From assembly GCF_026686735.1 (NCBI RefSeq), contig NZ_CP113432.1:3089001-3153000 (forward strand): 64,000 nt of DNA, read 5' to 3'. Below the pieces are notes generated by a model that was not told where the DNA came from, searched no databases, and worked only from the letters and a program-made list of their open reading frames with translations. Origin of the DNA: Pseudomonas triclosanedens (GTDB lineage: Bacteria; Pseudomonadota; Gammaproteobacteria; Pseudomonadales; Pseudomonadaceae). Of this stretch, positions 1 to 9,942 are shown piece after piece (the first letter of the stretch is position 1; each line of letters starts with the position of its first letter). The position numbers were made by a program, and so were the translations under genes.

Positions 1-23
1 CCAAACAGCTTACGGAGGACGGA

Positions 24-65
24 ATGTTACCCATTGAGACAACCAGACTGCCTTCTGATTATTAA
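24..65 (+). CDS. Putative 13-codon leader peptide of catA2 attenuator
   Basis: A 13-codon reading frame (M-L-P-I-E-T-T-R-L-P-S-D-Y) begins at 24 and stops at 63-65. A strong Shine-Dalgarno GGAGG lies at 14-18, five bases before its ATG. The frame ends inside the left arm of the hairpin that hides the catA2 ribosome site. A ribosome slowed by chloramphenicol around the two Thr codons (39-44) would cover the left arm and free the catA2 start. This layout matches the known drug-inducible translational attenuators of other cat and cmlA genes. That this copy works this way is inference. Confidence 0.6.
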   Translation: MLPIETTRLPSDY

Positions 66-89
66 TATTTTTCACTATTAATCAGAAGG
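51..89 (+). promoter_or_regulatory. Hairpin sequestering the catA2 ribosome binding site
   Basis: Bases 51-61 and 79-89 form a perfect 11-bp inverted repeat around a 17-base loop. The right arm contains most of the AAGGA Shine-Dalgarno (86-90) placed six bases before the catA2 ATG at 97. When the stem forms, the start site should be masked. Together with the leader peptide at 24-65 it forms a candidate translational attenuator. Confidence 0.65.
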
Positions 90-96
90 AATAACC

Positions 97-738
97 ATGA
101 ATTTTACCCGGATTGACCTGAATACCTGGAATCGCAGGGAACACTTTGCCCTTTATCGTCAGCAGAATAAATGCGGATTCAGCCTGACCACCAAACTCGA
201 TATTACCGCTTTGCGTACCGCACTGGCGGAGACAGGTTATAAGTTTTATCCGCTGATGATTTACCTGATCTCCCGGGCTGTTAATCAGTTTCCGGAGTTC
301 CGGATGGCACTGAAAGACAATGAACTTATTTACTGGGACCAGTCAGACCCGGTCTTTACTGTCTTTCATAAAGAAACCGAAACATTCTCTGCACTGTCCT
401 GCCGTTATTTTCCGGATCTCAGTGAGTTTATGGCAGGTTATAATGCGGTAACGGCAGAATATCAGCATGATACCAGATTGTTTCCGCAGGGAAATTTACC
501 GGAGAATCACCTGAATATATCATCATTACCGTGGGTGAGTTTTGACGGATTTAACCTGAACATCACCGGAAATGATGATTATTTTGCCCCGGTTTTTACG
601 ATGGCAAAGTTTCAGCAGGAAGGTGACCGCGTATTATTACCTGTTTCTGTACAGGTTCATCATGCAGTCTGTGATGGCTTTCATGCAGCACGGTTTATTA
701 ATACACTTCAGCTGATGTGTGATAACATACTGAAATAA
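97..738 (+). CDS. catA2: Chloramphenicol acetyltransferase type II (CatA2)
   Basis: This cytoplasmic trimeric enzyme transfers acetyl from acetyl-CoA to chloramphenicol, which then no longer binds the ribosome. The 213-residue protein matches the type II CAT as I remember it over its whole length. It carries the catalytic HHxxxDG motif (His188-His189, Asp193-Gly194). It starts at an ATG with AAGGA six bases upstream, buried in the hairpin at 51-89. A strong terminator follows at 759-794. Base composition is far lower in GC than the Pseudomonas-like DNA to the right, and IS26 lies downstream, so the gene is acquired. Confidence 0.97.
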   Translation: MNFTRIDLNTWNRREHFALYRQQNKCGFSLTTKLDITALRTALAETGYKFYPLMIYLISRAVNQFPEFRMALKDNELIYWDQSDPVFTVFHKETETFSALSCRYFPDLSEFMAGYNAVTAEYQHDTRLFPQGNLPENHLNISSLPWVSFDGFNLNITGNDDYFAPVFTMAKFQQEGDRVLLPVSVQVHHAVCDGFHAARFINTLQLMCDNILK

Positions 739-758
739 ATTAATTAATTCTGTATTTA

Positions 759-794
759 AGCCACCGTATCCGGCAGGAATGGTGGCTTTTTTTT
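759..794 (+). terminator. Intrinsic terminator of catA2
   Basis: A GCCACC/GGTGGC stem (about 7 bp with flanking A-T) is followed by eight T residues at 787-794. It begins 20 bases after the catA2 stop codon. Confidence 0.85.
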
Positions 795-1341
795 ATATTT
801 TAACCGTAATCTGTAATTTCGTTTCAGAATGGTTCAGGATCACTGTACGATAATGCCCCCGCAGTTTGGTAATACCCTTAATAAAAAAGAAACAGCAAAG
901 ACTGACAGCAATAATAATAAAGTAAGCAGTAACAATAATATTAACAACACCAGATGCAGTTATAATAATAGTATTTAAGACACCAGAAAGACTGCTGCGA
1001 CAGTCATTTTGAACAACACCAAAATGCCGTAAAGGCAGTAGTAACAACACCAGTGAAAACATCACGATAGCATAGTGATATGCCTGAGTGTGTGTAATTA
1101 AACAATAAATAAACCGCCATATATAACAGAAGATAGTATTCTGAATGGCATGCTTTTCTGTTCAGTATAAACATATCATCCCGGTTGGTATAAGGATGAT
1201 ATATAATAAGTTAAGCTGAACACATATTTATTTTGGTTTTATTTTACAAATAAAGTAAGACGATCCGTTAAGTCAAAGCGGGGTATATTTATTATACCCT
1301 GCTTTTTTATTTGTCCGCCGGGCGCGGATAATGGATCAGAT
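795..1341. other. AT-rich non-coding segment between catA2 and IS26
   Basis: No convincing gene is visible. The segment holds three copies of AACAACACC (943, 1012, 1043; the first and third continue as AACAACACCAG and are exactly 100 bases apart). It also holds a dyad at 1160-1221 with an inner 9-bp stem (1173-1181 with 1194-1202), and the terminator at 1277-1308. The only long leftward frame (793-1065) is hydrophobic and low-complexity, has no ribosome site and was not called. Confidence 0.5.
1277..1308 (+). terminator. Strong intrinsic terminator before IS26
   Basis: Bases 1277-1287 and 1293-1303 form an 11-bp stem (one G-T pair) with a 5-base loop, followed by a T run to 1308. It would stop rightward transcription just before IS26. 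No gene directly upstream explains it, so it is probably the tail of a lost or distant unit. Confidence 0.75.
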
Positions 1342-2161
1342 GGCACTGTTGCAAATAGTCGGTGGTGATAAACTTATCATCCCCTTTTGCTGATGGAGCT
1401 GCACATGAACCCATTCAAAGGCCGGCATTTTCAGCGTGACATCATTCTGTGGGCCGTACGCTGGTACTGCAAATACGGCATCAGTTACCGTGAGCTGCAG
1501 GAGATGCTGGCTGAACGCGGAGTGAATGTCGATCACTCCACGATTTACCGCTGGGTTCAGCGTTATGCGCCTGAAATGGAAAAACGGCTGCGCTGGTACT
1601 GGCGTAACCCTTCCGATCTTTGCCCGTGGCACATGGATGAAACCTACGTGAAGGTCAATGGCCGCTGGGCGTATCTGTACCGGGCCGTCGACAGCCGGGG
1701 CCGCACTGTCGATTTTTATCTCTCCTCCCGTCGTAACAGCAAAGCTGCATACCGGTTTCTGGGTAAAATCCTCAACAACGTGAAGAAGTGGCAGATCCCG
1801 CGATTCATCAACACGGATAAAGCGCCCGCCTATGGTCGCGCGCTTGCTCTGCTCAAACGCGAAGGCCGGTGCCCGTCTGACGTTGAACACCGACAGATTA
1901 AGTACCGGAACAACGTGATTGAATGCGATCATGGCAAACTGAAACGGATAATCGGCGCCACGCTGGGATTTAAATCCATGAAGACGGCTTACGCCACCAT
2001 CAAAGGTATTGAGGTGATGCGTGCACTACGCAAAGGCCAGGCCTCAGCATTTTATTATGGTGATCCCCTGGGCGAAATGCGCCTGGTAAGCAGAGTTTTT
2101 GAAATGTAAGGCCTTTGAATAAGACAAAAGGCTGCCTCATCGCTAACTTTGCAACAGTGCC
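1342..2161 (+). mobile_element. IS26: IS26 (IS6 family), complete 820 bp
   Basis: The element is bounded by perfect 14-bp terminal repeats: GGCACTGTTGCAAA at 1342-1355 and its complement at 2148-2161. The span is exactly 820 bp and includes an intact transposase. The eight bases to the left (GATCAGAT) differ from the eight to the right (CACACGAG), so there is no target-site duplication. The two flanks were therefore joined by an IS26-mediated fusion or deletion and not by a simple insertion. The right end cuts a chemotaxis receptor gene. Confidence 0.97.
1405..2109 (+). CDS. tnpA: IS26 transposase
   Basis: A 234-residue DDE transposase of the IS6 family that catalyses replicative or targeted conservative cointegrate formation. 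The N-terminal part carries the helix-turn-helix (GISYRELQEMLAERG). The catalytic acids lie in HMDETYV, NTDKAP and NVIECDHG. The usual start is MNPFKGRHF at 1405; an in-frame ATG six codons upstream at 1387 is ignored because the standard protein begins at 1405. The gene is intact, so the element may still be active. Confidence 0.96.
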   Translation: MNPFKGRHFQRDIILWAVRWYCKYGISYRELQEMLAERGVNVDHSTIYRWVQRYAPEMEKRLRWYWRNPSDLCPWHMDETYVKVNGRWAYLYRAVDSRGRTVDFYLSSRRNSKAAYRFLGKILNNVKKWQIPRFINTDKAPAYGRALALLKREGRCPSDVEHRQIKYRNNVIECDHGKLKRIIGATLGFKSMKTAYATIKGIEVMRALRKGQASAFYYGDPLGEMRLVSRVFEM

Positions 2162-2440
2162 CACACGAGTGTAGCTCACGCAGAGGAAGCAGCTACAGCT
2201 CTTGATGGAATTGGCCAACGCGTTAACGAAATTACCGACATGAACGCGCAAATAGCGACTGCGGTCGAGCAGCAGGGAGCAGTAAGTGAAGACATAAACC
2301 GCAGTATTATCAATATACGCGATGCTGCTGATACCAATGTACAGACCGGGCAGAATAATTTGCAAAGTGCGAAATCTGTCGCTCAGTTAACTAGCGCTCT
2401 GAGCGAACTGGCAAAACAGTTTTGGGAAAAACGAGGATAA
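2162..2440 (+). pseudogene. 3' fragment of a methyl-accepting chemotaxis protein gene
   Basis: Directly at the IS26 right end an open frame continues for 92 codons with no start of its own. It reads as the C-terminal signalling helix of a methyl-accepting chemotaxis protein: NEITDMNAQIATAVEQQ, then SEDINRSI and a final Leu/Ala-rich helix. The ligand-binding and membrane parts are missing and lay on the other side of the IS26 event. GC is intermediate, unlike both catA2 and the DNA further right. It should not be functional. Confidence 0.85.
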
Positions 2441-2756
2441 CGCTTTTCAGTATCTCGACAGGGATAACTTACTTTACCATCGGTTATCCCTTTTAGCCGC
2501 ACAAATTTTAGCCATGGCTTTTCAGGAAGTCAGGGCTATCAGAATGGCCTTAGAAAGCCTAGTCAAAGAGCTGTCACGAGAACACCGTTAGCTTAGCGTA
2601 CGATTTTTTCCGAATTCTGCGGTTCCCCCACCTTCGTTCCGGTGAATCCGCAGCGACGCCAGCGCAAGGTGGTCATGGCCGGGGAGAAACTTCGGGCTCT
2701 GGCCGGCAAGTAGGACCCGCATTCCTTGCCCGCCGGGTGCGGGCTTGTGGCCGCCG
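2441..2756. other. Intergenic junction segment with short coding-like remnants
   Basis: GC rises sharply near 2600. An open frame without a proper start runs 2403-2591; its only ATG, at 2514, gives 25 codons. A second open stretch ends at a stop near 2713-2715. Both look like gene remnants, but I cannot name them. A short GC-rich inverted repeat lies at about 2728-2744. No full gene is supported. Confidence 0.4.
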
Positions 2757-3881
2757 TCAGTCAGTGTCGCCGGGCGGCCGACGGTTTTCCGCCAGCAGAT
2801 GCTCGACCACACAGCGCAACGCCTTGGCGCTACCTGCCCCGGCGTTGCGCGCTGCCCGGTAGACCCGCAGTTGTCGATCGGCGCTGTTACCTTGCTTGAT
2901 GATCCGTCGTGCCTGCATGAAGATCCGGCGACTGCCTGCGTCAGCCTGTCCCGCGCAGGTCTTTTCGGCCAACCTCAGCCAGTCCAGCGCGGATACGCAA
3001 CGGTTCCTTTCGACAAGGAAGCTTCCCGTGCAGCCGTGCCGGCGCGCCTGCCAGAGATTCTCCAGCAGCAGGGCGCGTTGCCATTCGGGGGCGGCGATAT
3101 CCTCGCCCCACCGTGCCTGCGCAACCAGCAAGCGGAACAGCCCGGCGATGCACAGTGCGTCGTCGATACGCGGGCAGGCGTCGGGAATCCGCAGCTCTAG
3201 CGTTGGATAGCGCGCCGAGGGACGGATGATCCACCAGGTATGTCCAGCCTCGTCCATCAACCGATGCTCCAACAGCAGCGCAACATAGCGGCGCCATTGC
3301 GATTCGTCGTGGAAATGCGGCGGCGGCCCCATGCGTGGCCACTCTCCGCACATCGCCTGACGATGACTCGCCAGGCCGGTGTCCCGTCCGCCCCAGAACG
3401 GTGAAGAGCCGCTCAACGCCAGCAGCAGGGGCAACCACGGCAGCAGCCGATTCATCAGTTGCACCCGGTCGAAACCCTTGACTTCGACGTGAACGTGCAA
3501 CCCGCACAGCAGACTCTCCCCCGCGACACCAGCCTGTTGGGCGATCAATCGCTGATAGCGCGGGCGTACGGCTGGCCTTTGCCGATGCAGGCGGGTGAAG
3601 GGATGCGCAGCCACGCAAAGGGTTTCCAGCTCGTGAGCCTGGGCGATGGCGGCCAGGCGCCTGCGACGGTCCGCAAGATAGCGGCCGGCGTCGGCGAGCT
3701 GGCGGAAGACCGGGCTGACCAGCTCAATCTGGCAATCGAAGATTTCCCCGATGACTTCCTCGCCCAGCACGCCGCGACAGGCGTGCAGGAAACCGAGTGG
3801 CACATCGCGGACGATGTCCAGTGTGCTGCGGTCGAGCAGGAAGCATTCCTCCTCGATGCCAAATCGTGCGAGTGCGGGCAT
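2757..3881 (-). CDS. YbdK-type carboxylate-amine ligase (GCS2 family)
   Basis: The 374-residue protein belongs to the glutamate-cysteine ligase type 2 family, cytoplasmic enzymes that join a carboxylate to an amine using ATP. The N-terminal FGIEEECFLLD is the family's ATP/metal signature. The conserved HVHVEVK lies near residue 130 and a basic motif, TLELRIPDACPR, near residue 240. The start has AGGA six bases upstream. It is divergent from the iron enzyme at 4024 across 142 bp. YbdK-like proteins have weak glutamate-cysteine ligase activity and mostly unknown substrates; the true substrate here is unknown. Confidence 0.85.
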   Translation of the reverse strand: MPALARFGIEEECFLLDRSTLDIVRDVPLGFLHACRGVLGEEVIGEIFDCQIELVSPVFRQLADAGRYLADRRRRLAAIAQAHELETLCVAAHPFTRLHRQRPAVRPRYQRLIAQQAGVAGESLLCGLHVHVEVKGFDRVQLMNRLLPWLPLLLALSGSSPFWGGRDTGLASHRQAMCGEWPRMGPPPHFHDESQWRRYVALLLEHRLMDEAGHTWWIIRPSARYPTLELRIPDACPRIDDALCIAGLFRLLVAQARWGEDIAAPEWQRALLLENLWQARRHGCTGSFLVERNRCVSALDWLRLAEKTCAGQADAGSRRIFMQARRIIKQGNSADRQLRVYRAARNAGAGSAKALRCVVEHLLAENRRPPGDTD

Positions 3882-4023
3882 GGCAATCCTGACGGCGGGC
3901 AGTTAACCCTCAGACGCGCTGGAGCGCCCGCCCGTTCAGTCTTTCGCTCCGTCACTTCATTGAAACCTTTGCCGGCTTGCCCACTCGCAATGGAAGTAAC
4001 CGACTTTGCACGAGGAGCCCCGC

Positions 4024-5394
4024 ATGACCCTCTCTGCCTCACGGAAAACCGCCCTCTGCCGCGAACTTCCTGACGCCCGCGAGCTGTACGACGCCCTTCT
4101 GCGTACGCCGGAGGAGTACTCCGAAGCGGCTGCGCGGTTTCTGGACGAGCAGTTGCAGGCGCAGGTGATCGGCGGCGGCGATCTGCCCGGCGACCCGCAA
4201 CGATGGCCGGGCTGGCTGGCCGAGCGTGCCAGGTGCAGCGCCAGCGAATATGCCGCCTACTTGAGCGAGCGCCGCGCAGGTGCACCACGCCGGTTCTTCC
4301 ACAGTCGCATCCATGCGCTGTACTTCCTGCAGGCGGTGCGACCGACCAAGCTGGTGGACGGCGCCTGGCTGTACGGGGCGCTGAACCACTGCGACGATCC
4401 GCGCGCGCTGCCGCTGGTACATATCTATCTGGAAGAACTGGGGCATGGCATCACGGCGCGCAACCACGTGCTGATCTACCGGCAACTGCTCGAAAGCCTC
4501 GGCTGCGACACGCCACTGCCGCTGAGCGATGCCCACTATCTGCAAGGCGCCGTGCAGCTAGCCTTCGGTTATCTGGCCGATGACTATCTGCCCGAACTGC
4601 TGGGCTACAACCTCGGCTACGAACTGCCGCCGCTGCACCTGATGATTACCAGCCACGAGTTGCGCGAGCTGGGAATCGACCCGCGCTATTTCCGCCTGCA
4701 CGTAACCATCGATAACGCCGGCAGCGGCCACGGCCGCAAGGCCCTGGCGGCATTGAATGCCTACCTGCCGCGATTGGGCGACCGTGAAAGCTTCCTGCGC
4801 CGGGTACAGGCTGGCTACCGGCTCAACGACGCCGGGCTTTCCTGCCAGCAGATTATCGATGGTTTCGACCTGCATGCGGAACTGCTGGAAATGCTCGAAC
4901 GCAAGCGTCCATTCGCGCAGCGGATGCACGACGACCGCGCACGCATCGGCGGGCTTACCGTCAATCAGTGGCTGGCCGCTCCGGGGCGCATGGGGGAGTT
5001 TCTCCAGGCACTGGAAGACGAGGGCTGGCTCATCCGCCATGCCGAACCGGCGCGCAGCCGGCTGTGGCGCCTGGTGGAAGGTGACGAAGCGGCAATGTTC
5101 GGGGTTTTCACGCCCTACGAGAAACAATTGCTGCACGACTGGATCGCCGGCGACTGGCACGCCCCACAGGCCCAGTCACACTGGCGCGGCGGCGGCAGGC
5201 TCGGCGCCAGCGATGCGCCAGCCCGCGCGGACTTCGCCGCCGAGGAGCGTGCGCTGCTCAACGAACTGAGTGGCCTGTCGCCGCGCAACCGGAGGCATCG
5301 ACTCATCGCCCTGATGGCGCCGCACAAGCATTGGACGTCCGCCGGGCTGATGGCCACGCGGATATTCGCCGACAAACTGGGAATCGAACCATGA
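4024..5394 (+). CDS. Heme-oxygenase-like iron-containing redox enzyme
   Basis: A 456-residue soluble protein whose first half resembles the heme-oxygenase-fold iron redox enzymes (PF14518-like). Candidate ligands include HSRIH (93-97) and EELGH (137-141), with a later SHELRELGID segment. Relatives are diiron oxidases or N-oxygenases acting on amino acids and fatty acids, or are uncharacterised. The start at 4024 is preferred over the in-frame ATG at 4006 because GAGGAG lies seven bases before it. The stop overlaps the next start (ATGA), so it is translationally coupled to the methyltransferase. The substrate is unknown. Confidence 0.75.
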   Translation: MTLSASRKTALCRELPDARELYDALLRTPEEYSEAAARFLDEQLQAQVIGGGDLPGDPQRWPGWLAERARCSASEYAAYLSERRAGAPRRFFHSRIHALYFLQAVRPTKLVDGAWLYGALNHCDDPRALPLVHIYLEELGHGITARNHVLIYRQLLESLGCDTPLPLSDAHYLQGAVQLAFGYLADDYLPELLGYNLGYELPPLHLMITSHELRELGIDPRYFRLHVTIDNAGSGHGRKALAALNAYLPRLGDRESFLRRVQAGYRLNDAGLSCQQIIDGFDLHAELLEMLERKRPFAQRMHDDRARIGGLTVNQWLAAPGRMGEFLQALEDEGWLIRHAEPARSRLWRLVEGDEAAMFGVFTPYEKQLLHDWIAGDWHAPQAQSHWRGGGRLGASDAPARADFAAEERALLNELSGLSPRNRRHRLIALMAPHKHWTSAGLMATRIFADKLGIEP

Positions 5395-6338
5395 GCGCCT
5401 TTCTCGACTCTCGCCTGCAGGTACTGGTTACGCTGGGCCAGGAACTGCACAAGCAGAACTATCACTTCATCACTACGACTCCTGCCACCCACGCGCGCGT
5501 CAATGCGCGAGCGGAGAACTACGCCGCTGCCGACCTGGCGAGGGTATTCGGTTGGAACCGGGCATTTTCCGATGGCGTTCTCGACGAGCGCATGCTTGCC
5601 CTGCTGGAAGCCGGCGGCCTGCTGCAACGCTACGATAACCGTTGGCGCAGCGCAGTGCGCTGGTCAAGCCTGGATAGCCTGCTGTTCGCTCACTCGGCCT
5701 ACCCGACCCTGGAAGCGGACTCGGTATTCTTCGGCCCTGACACCTACCGCTTCGCGCAATTGCTGCACCGGCATTTCGAAGCCAACGGCAAGCCGATGCG
5801 CCGCGCGGTGGACATCGGCTGCGGCGCCGGGCCAGGAGCAATCCTGGTGGCGCGCGCCTATCCAGGAGCAGAAGTCACGGCGGTGGATATCAACCCTCGG
5901 GCACTCGACTTCACCCGCGCCAATGCCCGGCTGGCGGGCGTCGAGCATTTACAGATCCGCCACAGTAACCTGCTCGATGAGGTGAACGGCGAGTTCGACT
6001 TGATCGTCGCCAATCCGCCCTATCTGCTCGATCCCACCGAGCGCGCCTACCGTCACGGCGGCGGCGAGCTGGGATGCGGACTGTCGTTGCGCATCGTCGA
6101 GTGCGCGCTCAAGCGTCTCGGGCCCGGCGGCCAGTTACTGCTGTATACCGGCGCCGCGGTGGTTGACGGCGAGTCTGCGCTGCATCGGCAGCTGCGGGTG
6201 CTGCTGGATGACCCTGGGCTACGCTGGGAGCTTCGGGAAATCGACCCGGACGTGTTCGGTGAAGAGCTGGAAACCTCGGCCTACCGGAATGTCGAACGTA
6301 TCGCCGCGGTGAGCCTTACGCTCAAGCGCCTGGCCTGA
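5391..6338 (+). CDS. HemK-like class I SAM-dependent methyltransferase
   Basis: A 315-residue cytoplasmic methyltransferase. The SAM-binding motif VDIGCGAGPGAILVA and the acidic loop AVDIN are followed by NPPYLLDP, the NPPY signature of N-methyltransferases of the HemK/PrmC type. The N-terminal 120 residues are not the usual PrmC domain, so this is probably not the release-factor enzyme. The start at 5391 overlaps the previous stop by four bases. Its tight coupling to the iron enzyme suggests that both act on one small molecule or peptide. It converges on katE. Confidence 0.85.
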   Translation: MSAFLDSRLQVLVTLGQELHKQNYHFITTTPATHARVNARAENYAAADLARVFGWNRAFSDGVLDERMLALLEAGGLLQRYDNRWRSAVRWSSLDSLLFAHSAYPTLEADSVFFGPDTYRFAQLLHRHFEANGKPMRRAVDIGCGAGPGAILVARAYPGAEVTAVDINPRALDFTRANARLAGVEHLQIRHSNLLDEVNGEFDLIVANPPYLLDPTERAYRHGGGELGCGLSLRIVECALKRLGPGGQLLLYTGAAVVDGESALHRQLRVLLDDPGLRWELREIDPDVFGEELETSAYRNVERIAAVSLTLKRLA

Positions 6339-6342
6339 GCGG

Positions 6343-6370
6343 CGCCGCCCCGCGTTCCTGCGAGGCGGCG
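6343..6370. terminator. GC-rich hairpin between converging genes
   Basis: CGCCGCC (6343-6349) pairs with GGCGGCG (6364-6370) between the stops of the methyltransferase gene and katE. It may act as a shared terminator, but no clear T run follows on either strand. Confidence 0.45.
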
Positions 6371-6380
6371 GGCGATGGCT

Positions 6381-8507
<2,127 letters not shown>

Positions 8508-8744
8508 GCGATTGTCCTCATGCCAGGTAAACGGCGATTCGCGCAGCGATAGCCGGCATTCGTTGATTGCCGGCCGACATGCGCCGCCTACCCGTTGGGA
8601 CCGACTGGGAGCTTCAAGTTCCAGCTTTTTCCCGATTGGTCGCTTGCGCAACTCTGCGAGGCTACGCAAGTAATCGAAGGAAGAGGAATCATGCGTCAAC
8701 ACCTGCCGCATCGCTCTGCGCAGGTGCCGAGGCAGTGAAGGGAA

Positions 8745-8972
8745 TCAATCTGCGAAGCAGTTGATCAATTCCAGACCCAGATTTCGAACCTGGGCCGGTG
8801 TTCGCAGCTCCTCGGCGGTGATGCCCACGACTATCGTCTGTGGCACGGCGGTTATCTGGCTGGCAAGGCTGATCTGGTATTGCCCATCGGATTGGAGCGC
8901 GCAGGCAAAGGTGAAGGTTGGATAAGTGTGCCGAAGCAGGTCTTCCACCTCCCGGCATTTCGAATCGGTCAT
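8745..8972 (-). CDS. Small conserved-looking hypothetical protein
   Basis: A 75-residue protein of unknown function starting at MTDSKCREVEDLL, with GGAGGA before the ATG. It is soluble, with an acidic helical N-terminus and a C-terminal segment ending ITAEELRTPAQ and on. It loosely recalls the short DUF1652-like proteins common in Pseudomonas, but I cannot confirm that. It lies upstream of katE on the same strand and 336 bases from the divergent KGG gene, so it may be part of the stress set. Confidence 0.6.
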   Translation of the reverse strand: MTDSKCREVEDLLRHTYPTFTFACALQSDGQYQISLASQITAVPQTIVVGITAEELRTPAQVRNLGLELINCFAD

Positions 8973-9308
8973 CGGTTGTCCTCCGTTTGCAAGCACACAA
9001 TAGGCGCTACATTGCCACCTGAATATGCGGCCACCTGCCACTATGTTTTTACATTCATCGAAAAAGGTTTGATCAATTGTCAGCATTTCCCTCGGCTTAC
9101 CGAGGGCAATCACTTACAGCGCCGAGAAAATGGCGAATTAAAAGGCAAACAAAAGTGACCGGAGGTAATTTATTTACTTATAACTTCAAGGCCAGGAAAA
9201 GATGACTCATCGTTCTGAAAAAGATTCGAACATCTGCCGGCACACTCCATCGGATGAAGTGAGCGGCACACGCTCATTCCTAAATTCAGAACTATCAGGA
9301 GAACTGAA
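8973..9308. other. Divergent promoter region, relatively AT-rich
   Basis: This 336-bp gap lies between the leftward small protein (start 8972) and the rightward KGG gene (start 9309). It is clearly richer in A and T than its surroundings, especially 9040-9200, as expected of a promoter region. I see no convincing inverted repeat or regulator box. Confidence 0.5.
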
Positions 9309-9479
9309 ATGGCTGAACATAGAGGCGGCAAAGGCAATTTCGCAGAAGACCCGGAGCGCGCATCCGAAGCCGGCAAGAAAGGCGGCCAGCAAAGCGGCGG
9401 CAACTTCAAGAATGACCCGCAGCGCGCGTCGGAAGCAGGACGCAAGGGTGGGCAGCACAGTCATGAGGACAATCGCTGA
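9309..9479 (+). CDS. KGG-motif general stress protein (YciG-like)
   Basis: A 56-residue, very hydrophilic and Gly-rich protein. It contains two tandem repeats of the form NFxxDPxRASEAGxKGGQ (about residues 10-28 and 32-50). This is the KGG repeat of stress proteins such as YciG and GsiB, thought to be disordered and hydration-protective. The ATG at 9309 follows an AGGAGA ribosome site (9297-9302). A stable hairpin follows at 9496-9529. Its place next to katE and the small acidic gene fits a stationary-phase or osmotic-stress regulon, although no promoter could be assigned. Confidence 0.85.
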   Translation: MAEHRGGKGNFAEDPERASEAGKKGGQQSGGNFKNDPQRASEAGRKGGQHSHEDNR

Positions 9480-9495
9480 TTGGCGCTGATAAAAA

Positions 9496-9529
9496 CCACG
9501 GCGGGGCGAAATTCTTCGCTCCGTCGTGG
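9496..9529. terminator. Hairpin after the KGG gene
   Basis: Two 15-base arms (9496-9510 and 9515-9529) pair with two mismatched or wobble positions around a 4-base loop. An A run lies before it, so the T run is on the minus strand; it may terminate leftward transcription or stabilise the KGG mRNA. Confidence 0.5.
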
Positions 9530-9749
9530 CCTGGAAATACGGATTGAGAATACCGAAGGGTTTTCGTTGAATTAATTCTTGCGCGACAAGCGAAGCGCAA
9601 AGAACGCGCAGAATAGCGCGAACCACAAACAGCGGGGCTGTATCCAATTTATCGATCAGCGGCGGCGCAATGATTCTGCCCAGCTCCTCGCACTGGATTT
9701 AAGCTTCCGCAGACTACTTTCCCGAGGATCGAAATCCGAGGAACTTCCC

Positions 9750-9905
9750 ATGAAAAATCCACATGACCTGCCCGAACCCGATCCGGTCGTAACCCGCGAA
9801 GATTTGGCACTCGATGACCTCATCGACCTTGATACCGAAGACGGCGACCAGCAGCCGCACCTTTCCGCCGCACATCAGGAAGGGCTGATCGACAGCATCC
9901 GCTGA
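9750..9905 (+). CDS. Small acidic hypothetical protein
   Basis: A 51-residue, strongly acidic protein (MKNPHDLPEPD start; a central run rich in Asp and Glu) with a GAGGAA ribosome site eight bases before the ATG. No domain is recognised. A longer in-frame start at 9579 lacks a ribosome site. It sits between the KGG protein and the CBS gene, among stress genes. Confidence 0.55.
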   Translation: MKNPHDLPEPDPVVTREDLALDDLIDLDTEDGDQQPHLSAAHQEGLIDSIR

Positions 9906-9942
9906 ACGGCGTACGGCGGCGGCTGGAGCGCCGTCCCGACCG

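Noticed and set aside
793-1065. 90-codon leftward frame downstream of catA2
   Set aside because: Hydrophobic, low-complexity, no ribosome site, and its 3' end runs through the catA2 terminator.
1-1341. Integron cassette or attC site around catA2
   Set aside because: No attC-like core sites or integrase are visible; the gene has its own leader and terminator.
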